Below, piece after piece: positions 8,454 to 14,587 of a DNA stretch of 43,574 nucleotides. The position numbers were made by a program, and so were the translations under genes. Where the stretch lies: positions 1 to 43,574 of the forward strand of contig JACAVV010000037.1 in NCBI GenBank assembly GCA_024648695.1. The letters run 5' to 3'. The stretch comes from Nitrospina sp. Lineage in GTDB: Bacteria; Nitrospinota; Nitrospinia; Nitrospinales; JACRGP01. Position 1 is the stretch's first letter, and the number at the start of each line of letters is the position of its first letter. The notes beneath the pieces are model-generated. The model saw only the letters and a list, made by a program, of their open reading frames with translations. It had not been told where the DNA came from and ran no database searches.

Positions 8454-9200
8454 ATGTCTAACAAAGTCACCGCCGTCATTCAAGCCCGAATGGGATCCAC
8501 ACGTTCTCCTGGAAAAGTTTTGCGTTCATTGGGGCATTACTCCATAGTGGAGCACATTGTATTTCGACTCAGGCAAATTTCTGCGATCAAAAAAATGATT
8601 CTTGCCGTTCCGGATTTGCCATCTGAAGCCCCTCTCATTGATCTTGCAAAGAATCTAGAGATCGATTCCTTTAAGGGAGATGAGGAGGATGTGTTGTCCC
8701 GTTTCGTGAATGCCTGTGAAGGTACAGGGACTGACCATATCGTCCGGATATGCGCTGACAATCCTTTAATTGACCCAAATTTAATCGCCTCCCTCATTGC
8801 GGGGCATTTAAAGGAAAAAGCTGATTATACCATTCCGGAAGATCCGGTTCCACGGGGAACGGGAGCCGAAGTGGTGCGCTATGAGTCCTTGATTAATATC
8901 GCCCGGCGCGCAACATTAAAACCCTACCGGGAGCATGTGACCGCCTATATCCTGGATCATGTGGATGATTTTAAAATTCTCCGAGTGGCCCCACCCGCTT
9001 ATTTAAAGGGCAGAGAGTTTCGGCTGACAGTGGATACGGCGGAGGATATTTTATTGATGGATGAAATCTTCAATCGGTTCAGTGAAGAGGACTCCCCTGT
9101 ATTCAGCCTTGAGCCTGTTATTCAATTCCTCGAACAAAACCCACAAATCGCGAACCGGAACTCGCACGTCCTTCAAAAGGACTGGCGTCAGGAAAAATAA
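8454..9200 (+). CDS. SpsF-type cytidylyltransferase family protein
   Basis: A 248-residue nucleotidyltransferase of the CMP-sialate/CMP-KDO synthetase superfamily. The signature VTAVIQARMGSTRSPGKVL (residues about 5-23) is the nucleotide-binding loop, and RICADNPLIDP is the metal-binding Asp region typical of the SpsF subgroup. Such enzymes activate acidic or modified sugars for surface glycans. It lies directly upstream of the flagellin cluster, so a part in flagellin glycosylation is plausible but inferred. I start at the ATG at 8454 because the family begins within a few residues of the QARMGSTR loop; an ATG at 8424 is the alternative. Confidence 0.8.
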   Translation: MSNKVTAVIQARMGSTRSPGKVLRSLGHYSIVEHIVFRLRQISAIKKMILAVPDLPSEAPLIDLAKNLEIDSFKGDEEDVLSRFVNACEGTGTDHIVRICADNPLIDPNLIASLIAGHLKEKADYTIPEDPVPRGTGAEVVRYESLINIARRATLKPYREHVTAYILDHVDDFKILRVAPPAYLKGREFRLTVDTAEDILLMDEIFNRFSEEDSPVFSLEPVIQFLEQNPQIANRNSHVLQKDWRQEK

Positions 9201-9215
9201 TTTTCTATCCCGCCC

Positions 9216-9242
9216 TAAAGTTCTAAGTATTTTGGCCGATAG
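9216..9242 (+). promoter_or_regulatory. Sigma-28 promoter P1 (flagellin 1, distal)
   Basis: TAAAGTTC, an 11-nt spacer, and GCCGATAG match the FliA/SigD consensus (TAAAGTTT-N11-GCCGATAA) in 14 of 16 positions. It starts 16 nt after the cytidylyltransferase stop and lies about 485 nt before flagellin 1. Confidence 0.85.
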
Positions 9243-9301
9243 TGAAAATAAGGCAATTTCTGCTTTTAATTTTTTTAAAGTAAATCCTTAACTTAACTTG
9301 A

Positions 9302-9328
9302 TTATCGGAAAAAACATGAAGCCCTTTA
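9302..9328 (-). promoter_or_regulatory. Possible sigma-28 promoter on the minus strand
   Basis: Read on the minus strand, TAAAGGGC (9328-9321), an 11-nt spacer and TCCGATAA (9309-9302). It would direct transcription leftward, antisense to the cytidylyltransferase gene. The -35 is weaker than in P1-P4, but the -10 and spacing are exact. Confidence 0.45.
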
Positions 9329-9377
9329 GCCAATTAATTGCATTTAAGCTTTTTTCAAAAAAAGTAACTTCTCAGGC

Positions 9378-9404
9378 TAAAGTCTTAAGGGTTTTTTCCG
9401 ATAA
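9378..9404 (+). promoter_or_regulatory. Sigma-28 promoter P2 (flagellin 1, proximal)
   Basis: TAAAGTCT, an 11-nt spacer, TCCGATAA. P1 and P2 also share a TAAG start of the spacer and AAGGCAAT downstream, so they look like a tandem duplication. The leader from P2 to flagellin 1 is about 315 nt, AT-rich and without a credible gene. Confidence 0.85.
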
Positions 9405-9710
9405 AGGCAATACGGGAAATATTTTCCTGAAATAATATCTAGCAATTATTATGCTTATCTGACTTATCGGCCAGTATCATGAATAACAATATGACAAAAA
9501 AGGCGAGAAATAAAAATGAGTCAAAAAAGGAAAAAAGCTTATTGTTTAAGGTTTTTTTTCGTTAAGTCAGATAAGAAGTAAATTGACAAAAAATTAGTTT
9601 AATTAACACTTTACCTAATCTGCTTAACGGTATCTTTTCAATATACTTTAGTTTTGCAAATCGACCGGATACTGAATAATTTTTTAAAGGAACAAACTTT
9701 TTTTAATAAA

Positions 9711-9726
9711 TTAGGTGGAGGCCTAA
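9711..9726 (+). promoter_or_regulatory. Hairpin presenting the flagellin 1 Shine-Dalgarno in its loop
   Basis: TTAGG and CCTAA pair around the loop TGGAGG, ending one base before the ATG. The Shine-Dalgarno is therefore in a GGA-containing loop, the layout bound by CsrA/RsmA proteins in known targets. Confidence 0.6.
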
Positions 9727-9727
9727 A

Positions 9728-10585
9728 ATGCCAGTTCGAATCTTCAACAACATCACATCGTTAAATGCGCAAAGAATTTTAGGTGACAATAACCAACGAT
9801 TGTCTACTTCAATTGAACGAATTGCATCTGGTATCCGGATCAACAGAGGGGCGGACGATGCCGCGGGCCTGGCGATATCAGAAGCTTTACGGTCAGATAT
9901 CAGGGCGCTTCGGCAGGCGGTAAGGAACGCGAATGACGGAATTTCCCTGATTAATGTAGCGGAAGGGGGCTTGAATGAACAATCAGGTATTCTTATCCGT
10001 CTTCGGGAGCTTTCTTCTCAGGCGGCCACCGGTACGGTGGGTTCCACAGAACGCGCGACCATCCAATTGGAGTTCAATGCATTGAGAAATGAAATCGACC
10101 GAATTTCTGCGACTACGGAATTTAATGGCCAGGCTCTTTTAGATGGATCGTTGGCTTCAAGCGTCACTTCGGACAATCAGATTTTAATTCAAATTGGAAT
10201 TGACAGTACGGCCAATAGTCGGATCAATTTGAACCAGCAGGTCGATTTGCAGGCGATCACCTCGTCCAGCCTGGGAATCGATACCCTTTCTGTAACTTCG
10301 GCAGGGGGCGCATTGACCGCGCTTGAATCCATCAACTCCGCTTTGGCGGTAGTGACCCAGGGCCGAGGTCAAATCGGTGCGGTTCAAAACCGGTTGGTCC
10401 GTTCTATCAGTAATATTTCGATTGGAGTGGAGAATCTGCAAGCGGCGGAATCTGAAATTCGAGATGCGGACATTGCCGCTGAAGTGGCATTGCTCACAAG
10501 AAATCAGATTTTGGTGCAATCGTCTACCGCTGTGCTGGGTCAGGCAAATTTGTTGCCGCAATCGATTTTGCAGTTATTGGCATAG
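9728..10585 (+). CDS. fliC: Flagellin 1
   Basis: A 285-residue flagellin made only of the conserved D0/D1 parts, with almost no D2/D3 insertion. The N-terminal coiled region runs from MPVRIFNN through RIASGIRINRGADDAAGLAIS to LRELSSQAATGT, and TEFNGQALLDGS follows. The C-terminus has RDADIAAEVALLTRNQILVQSS and ends in LLPQSILQLL, typical of the export and polymerisation helix. It is exported by the flagellar type III apparatus and forms the filament. Two sigma-28 promoters lie upstream and the Shine-Dalgarno sits in a hairpin loop. Flagellins 2 and 3 are close paralogues; this one lacks their 11-15-residue central segment. Confidence 0.95.
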   Translation: MPVRIFNNITSLNAQRILGDNNQRLSTSIERIASGIRINRGADDAAGLAISEALRSDIRALRQAVRNANDGISLINVAEGGLNEQSGILIRLRELSSQAATGTVGSTERATIQLEFNALRNEIDRISATTEFNGQALLDGSLASSVTSDNQILIQIGIDSTANSRINLNQQVDLQAITSSSLGIDTLSVTSAGGALTALESINSALAVVTQGRGQIGAVQNRLVRSISNISIGVENLQAAESEIRDADIAAEVALLTRNQILVQSSTAVLGQANLLPQSILQLLA

Positions 10586-10617
10586 GAAGCATAGATTTAA
10601 ATTCAACGTTACAAAGT

Positions 10618-10647
10618 AAGGGAGTCCGAAAGGTTTCGGACTCCCTT
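10618..10647 (+). terminator. Strong hairpin after flagellin 1
   Basis: AAGGGAGTCCGAA and TTCGGACTCCCTT form a perfect 13-bp stem with loop AGGT, 33 nt after the stop codon. No U-tract follows, so it may terminate weakly or protect the 3' end of the mRNA. Confidence 0.65.
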
Positions 10648-10740
10648 CAACCTACCAGACAACACCCCAATCCGCATTGACTTCCTGAAAAAAATCAGGA
10701 GGCTTACCCGGTTCTGCGCGAAAAATAAAAAATCAAAAAC

Positions 10741-10767
10741 TAAAGTTTAACCCGGCCCTACCGATAA
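10741..10767 (+). promoter_or_regulatory. Sigma-28 promoter P3 (orphan leader)
   Basis: TAAAGTTT (perfect -35), an 11-nt spacer and ACCGATAA. It drives a leader (features at 10913 and 11015) that is not followed by a recognisable flagellin. Confidence 0.85.
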
Positions 10768-10912
10768 CAGATATGAGGCTAGGAATAAGCTAAGAAAATG
10801 AGGCAAACATATAAGTCCTGTATTTTCTATCGGCAATGGAGTGAAATGCCTTGATAGCTTTTTCTACCCATTTATTTCCAGGGCATGACCAGGTAATCGA
10901 TTGCCCGGATGG

Positions 10913-10977
10913 TTTTCAGCGGGAGGCTGAAAGTGTTATTGGCATTTTTCGTACTCAAGGTGGAGGAAAGAAAAGTG
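10913..10977 (+). repeat. Orphan flagellin leader, duplicate of the flagellin 2 leader
   Basis: Hairpin TTTCAGC-GGGAG-GCTGAAA, then ACTCAAGGTGGAGG and a GTG at 10975. The same order, spacing and largely the same bases occur at 11391-11454 directly before flagellin 2. The sequence after this copy does not encode flagellin. An open frame of 120 codons runs from the GTG to 11337, but it spans sigma-28 promoter P4 and GC-rich hairpins and looks non-coding. Confidence 0.7.
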
Positions 10978-11014
10978 AAGGGGCTCATCCTAAAACCAGA
11001 TCAAATCCCTTTTT

Positions 11015-11064
11015 GGGCGGTTCGAGGAAATCCCCGAAAGAATCGCCCCCCGACCCCGGGGGGC
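11015..11064 (+). terminator. Terminator-like hairpin with an alternative upstream stem
   Basis: GCCCCCCG (11045-11052) and CGGGGGGC (11057-11064) form an 8-bp stem with loop ACCC, followed by AATTATT. A competing stem pairs GGGCGGTTC (11015-11023) with GAATCGCCC (11040-11048) and shares four bases with the first. This would end a P3 transcript after about 290 nt. There is no long U-tract. Confidence 0.45.
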
Positions 11065-11219
11065 AATTATTCCGCTAATGCCGGAACCCGTTCCCCTTCC
11101 CCAATTTTATTTTATTTGCCTGATTTAGCATATAAATTCAGGAAAAATATTGTGTGTGGTTTAAAGGCCAAGTTGACCGTTGGGCACACAAACTTGGAAA
11201 AATTTGTACAAAATAAAAT

Positions 11220-11246
11220 TAAAGTTAAATTCCAACCATCCGATAA
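11220..11246 (+). promoter_or_regulatory. Sigma-28 promoter P4 (flagellin 2)
   Basis: TAAAGTTA, an 11-nt spacer, TCCGATAA. The leader to flagellin 2 is about 200 nt. Confidence 0.85.
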
Positions 11247-11294
11247 CGGAAATAAGGTAAGAATTGCTCTGAAAGAATTAAACGTCATTTTAGG

Positions 11295-11311
11295 CTTATC
11301 TTACTTATCGG
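11295..11311 (+). repeat. Copy of the flagellin-upstream motif
   Basis: CTTATCTTACTTATCGG differs from the copy at 9454-9470 in one base. Its TATCGG begins 66 nt after the CCGATA of P4. Confidence 0.75.
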
Positions 11312-11314
11312 AAT

Positions 11315-11443
11315 ATGAGTGGAGGCTCATGAGGTAAAAAACAAGTGGCATGGTGGAAACCGCCACGTGACACAAGTGTTTCCAGACAAATTTTCAGCGG
11401 GAGGCTGAAAATCTTAAAAACATTTCCATACTCAAGGTGGAGG
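11315..11443 (+). promoter_or_regulatory. Flagellin 2 leader with three GGA-loop hairpins
   Basis: In order: ATGAG-TGGAGG-CTCAT (11315-11330); GTGGC-AT-GGT-GGAA-ACC-GCCAC (11345-11366, a stem with a 2-nt bulge and a GGAA loop); ATTTTCAGC-GGGAG-GCTGAAAAT (11390-11412, 9-bp stem). The Shine-Dalgarno TGGAGG follows at 11438-11443. Successive hairpins with GGA in the loop plus a GGA-bearing Shine-Dalgarno are the known layout of CsrA/RsmA-regulated leaders. Protein binding is inferred. Confidence 0.6.
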
Positions 11444-11451
11444 TAAGGAAA

Positions 11452-12348
11452 ATGCCAGTTCGAATCTTCAACAACATACCCTCGTTAAATGCACAAAGAA
11501 TTTTAGACACGAACAATGACCGTCTTGCTCAATCGGTAGAGCGAATTGCATCCGGTATCCGGATCAATCGTGGTGCCGATGACGCCGCAGGCCTTGCTAT
11601 TTCGGAAACTTTGCGATCCGACATCCGGGCGCTCCGTCAAGCAGTTAGAAACGCAAACGATGGAATTTCCCTCATCAATGTGGCCGAAGGGGCCTTGAAC
11701 GAACAAGCCGGAATCCTGATCCGATTGAGAGAACTGGCTTCCCAGGCATCAACAGGAACGGTTGGTTCGACAGAGCGACAGACCATTCAGTTGGAGTTCG
11801 ACGCACTTCGAAACGAAATCAATCGTATCGCCGCAACTACTGAATTCAACGGACAAAACCTGATCGATGGTTCTTTGGGGTCCACAGTTGCCGCTGACGC
11901 CCAGATCTTTATTCAAATCGGTATTGACAACACAGCTGACAGCCGGATCAATTTGAATCAACAGGTTGATTTGCAATCGATCACCTCGACCGCTTTGGTC
12001 ACGACCGCTTCGGCCAATCAGGTGACAGTGGGCACGACTTTGGAAAGCTTGTCAGTAACCTCTGCGGCGGGGGCTTTGACGGCTTTGGAATCAATCAACG
12101 AATTCATTTCGACGGTAACCGCCAGCCGGGGTAAAGTGGGTGCGGTACAAAACCGTCTAGTTCGAACGATCAGTAACCTCAACATCGGAATCGAAAACCT
12201 GCAGGCCGCGGAATCTGAAATCCGTGATGCAGACATCGCCGGTGAAGTTGCCTTACTTACCAGAAACCAGATTCTGGTTCAGTCTTCGACAGCTATGGTG
12301 GGACAAGCTAATTTGCTCCCTCAGTCAGTGCTTCAGTTATTGAGTTAA
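11452..12348 (+). CDS. fliC: Flagellin 2
   Basis: A 298-residue filament subunit with conserved D0/D1 halves (MPVRIFNNIPSLNAQRIL; ASGIRINRGADDAAGLAIS; RDADIAGEVALLTRNQILVQSSTAM; LLPQSVLQLLS). It resembles flagellin 3 most, sharing a short central insertion containing NQVTVGTTLESLSVTSA that flagellin 1 lacks. The start at 11452 is fixed by homology and by TGGAGG 8 nt upstream; an in-frame GTG at 11437 overlaps the Shine-Dalgarno. Promoter P4 and the hairpin-rich leader precede it. A double hairpin with a strong terminator follows. Confidence 0.95.
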   Translation: MPVRIFNNIPSLNAQRILDTNNDRLAQSVERIASGIRINRGADDAAGLAISETLRSDIRALRQAVRNANDGISLINVAEGALNEQAGILIRLRELASQASTGTVGSTERQTIQLEFDALRNEINRIAATTEFNGQNLIDGSLGSTVAADAQIFIQIGIDNTADSRINLNQQVDLQSITSTALVTTASANQVTVGTTLESLSVTSAAGALTALESINEFISTVTASRGKVGAVQNRLVRTISNLNIGIENLQAAESEIRDADIAGEVALLTRNQILVQSSTAMVGQANLLPQSVLQLLS

Positions 12349-12393
12349 AGTTTCGAGCGGGTTTTTATTCTTATCATATCCTAGGGCATTTCT

Positions 12394-12413
12394 GCCGCCC
12401 CTCGTGGGGCGGC
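12394..12413 (+). terminator. GC-rich hairpin after flagellin 2
   Basis: GCCGCCCC and GGGGCGGC pair perfectly around TCGT. It lies 45 nt after the flagellin 2 stop and upstream of the main terminator. Confidence 0.5.
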
Positions 12414-12452
12414 CCTAAACCCTCGGAACCGTTCTCGATAACCGGGTTTTAG

Positions 12453-12483
12453 AAAGCGCCCCTCCCTCGGGGCGCTTTTTTTG
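12453..12483 (+). terminator. Rho-independent terminator after flagellin 2
   Basis: AGCGCCCC and GGGGCGCT pair around TCCCTC and are followed by a run of T. It separates flagellin 2 from the flagellin 3-4-flaG unit. Confidence 0.85.
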
Positions 12484-12545
12484 CTTCTGGCAGTGTGTTT
12501 CCACTACTCCTTCCTTCTATTTCCTAAAATTATTTAAAAAAAAGA

Positions 12546-12573
12546 TAAAGGAAAAAATTTTATTTTCCGATAC
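12546..12573 (+). promoter_or_regulatory. Probable sigma-28 promoter P5 (flagellin 3)
   Basis: TAAAGGAA, a 12-nt spacer and TCCGATAC. The spacer is one nt longer than in P1-P4 and the -35 is weaker. It is the best candidate to drive flagellin 3, flagellin 4 and flaG. Confidence 0.6.
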
Positions 12574-12606
12574 AGGGGATGAAATGCCCAAACTTTATTC
12601 CATGTA

Positions 12607-12692
12607 ACCTTTTCAAAAGGAGAACAAACTATCTGAACAGTTTGATGTTTTAGCAAGGATGCTAAAACAACTAGGAAACATCCAAAATCATG
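12607..12692 (+). promoter_or_regulatory. Flagellin 3 leader with a CsrA-type hairpin
   Basis: Three hairpins are visible: CCTTT/AAAGG (12607-12619), CAAACT/AGTTTG (12625-12644), and GTTTTAGCA-AGGA-TGCTAAAAC (12647-12668). The last has a 9-bp stem, and its CAAGGATG matches the core of the CsrA in-vitro-selected consensus (RUACARGGAUGU). A GGAGGA Shine-Dalgarno follows at about 12692-12697. Confidence 0.65.
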
Positions 12693-12705
12693 GAGGATCT
12701 AGGAT

Positions 12706-13605
12706 ATGGTAAGAATATTTAACAATATTCCCTCTCTCAATGCCCAGAGAATATTGGGAATCAATAACGAAAGGCTTTCGACCTCAATCGAAAGAATTTC
12801 TTCCGGTATAAGAATCAATCGGGGTGCAGACGATGCGGCGGGACTCGCTATTTCCGAAGCTCTGCGTTCTGATATCCGCGCCTTGCGGCAAGCGGTAAGG
12901 AATGCCAGTGACGGTATTTCTTTGATCAATGTTACAGAAGGTGCCCTCAACGAACAATCGAACATTCTCATCCGCCTTAGGGAATTGGCCTCGCAAGCGG
13001 CCACCGGTACCGTTGGATCCACGGAACGTCAAACCATCCAATTGGAATTCGACGCGTTACGCCGGGAAATTGACCGTATTGCGGCTACTACCGAATTTAA
13101 CGGTCAGCCTCTCATTGATGGTTCTTTAGCGTCAACCGTGCCCGCCGATGAACACATCCTCATTCAGATCGGTATCGATAATACGGCAAACAGCCGAATC
13201 GATTTGAATACGGAGGTCAACCTGACTCCGATCACTGCCTCCGCTTTAACCGTGGGACCCAACACTACAGCCAATAATGTTACGGTTGGCACCCGTTTGG
13301 AAGAATTATCCATCACAGCGGCGGCGGAAGCATTGACAACCCTGGAAGCGGTGAATGACTACCTGTCGCAGGTAACATCGGCCCGTGGTAAAGTGGGCGC
13401 CGTTCAAAACAGGTTGGTACGAACCATTGCCAACTTGTCCATTTCGATTGAAAACCTGTCCGCCGCGGAATCCGCCATTCGGGATGCCGACATTGCGGAA
13501 GAGGTGGCGTTACTCACTCGAAACCAGATTCTGGTGCAGGCCGCTACGGCTATGGTTGGGCAGGCCAACCTGCTCCCGCAATCGGTTCTTCAATTACTAC
13601 AGTAA
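12706..13605 (+). CDS. fliC: Flagellin 3
   Basis: A 299-residue D0/D1-only flagellin. It starts MVRIFNNIPSLNAQRILG, one residue shorter at the N-terminus than the others. SSGIRINRGADDAAGLAIS, LRELASQAATGTVGSTERQ, TEFNGQPLIDGS and the C-terminal RDADIAEEVALLTRNQILVQ are all intact. The central segment carries VGPNTTANNVTVGTRLEELSIT, a longer version of the insert in flagellin 2. The gene is preceded by a distinctive hairpin leader and has its own probable sigma-28 promoter. Flagellin 4 follows 65 nt later with no promoter, so both are likely co-transcribed. Confidence 0.95.
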   Translation: MVRIFNNIPSLNAQRILGINNERLSTSIERISSGIRINRGADDAAGLAISEALRSDIRALRQAVRNASDGISLINVTEGALNEQSNILIRLRELASQAATGTVGSTERQTIQLEFDALRREIDRIAATTEFNGQPLIDGSLASTVPADEHILIQIGIDNTANSRIDLNTEVNLTPITASALTVGPNTTANNVTVGTRLEELSITAAAEALTTLEAVNDYLSQVTSARGKVGAVQNRLVRTIANLSISIENLSAAESAIRDADIAEEVALLTRNQILVQAATAMVGQANLLPQSVLQLLQ

Positions 13606-13624
13606 TCTTTATGGAGATGATCTT

Positions 13625-13681
13625 ATGAATTGGATAACCGAGCTAATCCAGATTTTGGAGGACAAACAATATGCCAATTAG
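13625..13681 (+). CDS. Possible 18-codon leader peptide overlapping the flagellin 4 start
   Basis: ATG at 13625 opens an 18-residue frame (MNWITELIQILEDKQYAN) that ends 8 nt inside flagellin 4. TATGGAGATG precedes it at a usable distance. It contains the flagellin 4 Shine-Dalgarno (TTGGAGG), so its translation could couple to flagellin 4. There is no comparative evidence and it may be chance. Confidence 0.25.
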   Translation: MNWITELIQILEDKQYAN

Positions 13682-14525
13682 AATTTTTTCCAACATTTCA
13701 TCCATTAATTCCCAAAGGCATTTGGGAAATTCGAACTCGATGGTGGGTAAATCCCTTGAACGGATTTCCTCGGGAATCAGGATTCGAACCGCGGCGGATG
13801 ATGGAGCCGGATTGGCAATCACGGAAACCTTACGGGCGGATGTTCAGGCCTTGAAACAGGCTTCACGAAACGTTAATGATGGTATTTCCCTGATTCAAAC
13901 CGCAGAAGGAGCCCTCAACGCAACGGCCGGTATGTTGATTCGTTTGCGGGAGCTGGCATCGCAAGCGGCAACGGGAACCATCGTTCAACGGGAGCGTGAC
14001 AGTATTCAACTGGAATACAATGCCTTGTTGACGGAAATCGACCGCATCGCAGATACGACCGAGTTCAACGGACAAAAGTTGATCGACGGAACTCTGGCGG
14101 CGGACGCTTCTGATGAAATAATTATTCAAACAGGAGTGACCACCGATATTACGGACCGGGTCAATCTGAACGAACAATTGGACATCACTTCCGTGACCGC
14201 GGCTGGGTTGGGATTGGATAACTCCAACATCTCCTCCCAGCAAGGAGCCCTGGATTCCATGGATGCCCTGCAAGGCGCCATTCAGACTTTGGTTGATATT
14301 CGGGGGCGGGTGGGTGCTACTCAAAATGAGTTGACGCGTACATCCCGGACCCATGCGGTCAATGTCGAAAATTTTACATCGGCGGTATCAACTATCCGCG
14401 AAACGGATGTTGCGGAGGAGTTGGCGTTTTTAACGCGAAACCAAATCCTGGTTCAATCGGCTTCATCCATGATTGGCCAAGCGAACCTGATTCCACAGTC
14501 GGTATTGACCCTGTTACAGGGTTAA
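13671..14525 (+). CDS. fliC: Flagellin 4 (divergent)
   Basis: A 284-residue flagellin, the most divergent of the four. The shared frame is kept (MPIRIFSNISSINSQRHL; RISSGIRIRTAADDGAGLAI; LRELASQAATGT; TEFNGQKLIDGT; ELAFLTRNQILVQSAS; LIPQSVLTLLQG), but GADDAAG has become AADDGAG and the stretch after LASQAATGT reads IVQRERDS instead of VGSTERQT. The middle is the shortest of the set. Divergence from three near-identical neighbours suggests a specialised position, such as the hook-proximal part of the filament. This role is inferred. It is probably in one transcript with flagellin 3 and flaG. Confidence 0.93.
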   Translation: MPIRIFSNISSINSQRHLGNSNSMVGKSLERISSGIRIRTAADDGAGLAITETLRADVQALKQASRNVNDGISLIQTAEGALNATAGMLIRLRELASQAATGTIVQRERDSIQLEYNALLTEIDRIADTTEFNGQKLIDGTLAADASDEIIIQTGVTTDITDRVNLNEQLDITSVTAAGLGLDNSNISSQQGALDSMDALQGAIQTLVDIRGRVGATQNELTRTSRTHAVNVENFTSAVSTIRETDVAEELAFLTRNQILVQSASSMIGQANLIPQSVLTLLQG

Positions 14526-14587
14526 TTCAAAAACAGGATGATAAACAATAAATTCAAAACCCAATCATCACCAAGGAGGGAAATGAT

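Larger units (their letters stand above)
9292..9630. repeat. Repeated flagellin-upstream motif CTTATCTGACTTATCGG
   Basis: The best copy is at 9454-9470. A degenerate copy lies at 9292-9308 (ending ATTATCGG), an inverted 13-nt copy at 9563-9575 (TAAGTCAGATAAG), and a further degenerate copy at 9615-9630 (CTAATCTGCTTAACGG). Another close copy precedes flagellin 2 (11295-11311). The TATCGG end is placed 67 nt after the CCGATA of the nearby sigma-28 -10 boxes. Function unknown. Confidence 0.7.

Noticed and set aside
9516-9581. 21-codon frame in the flagellin 1 leader
   Set aside because: It lacks a ribosome-binding site, has a Lys/Phe-rich product from AT-rich DNA and overlaps the inverted motif copy.
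10909-11337. Open frame of 142 codons between flagellins 1 and 2
   Set aside because: It spans a sigma-28 promoter, GC-rich hairpins and the duplicated leader, and its product is low-complexity with no family features. It is treated as leader or relic DNA.
12360-12483. Small structured RNA after flagellin 2
   Set aside because: The two GC hairpins and the T-run are adequately explained as a terminator region; no promoter drives a separate RNA.
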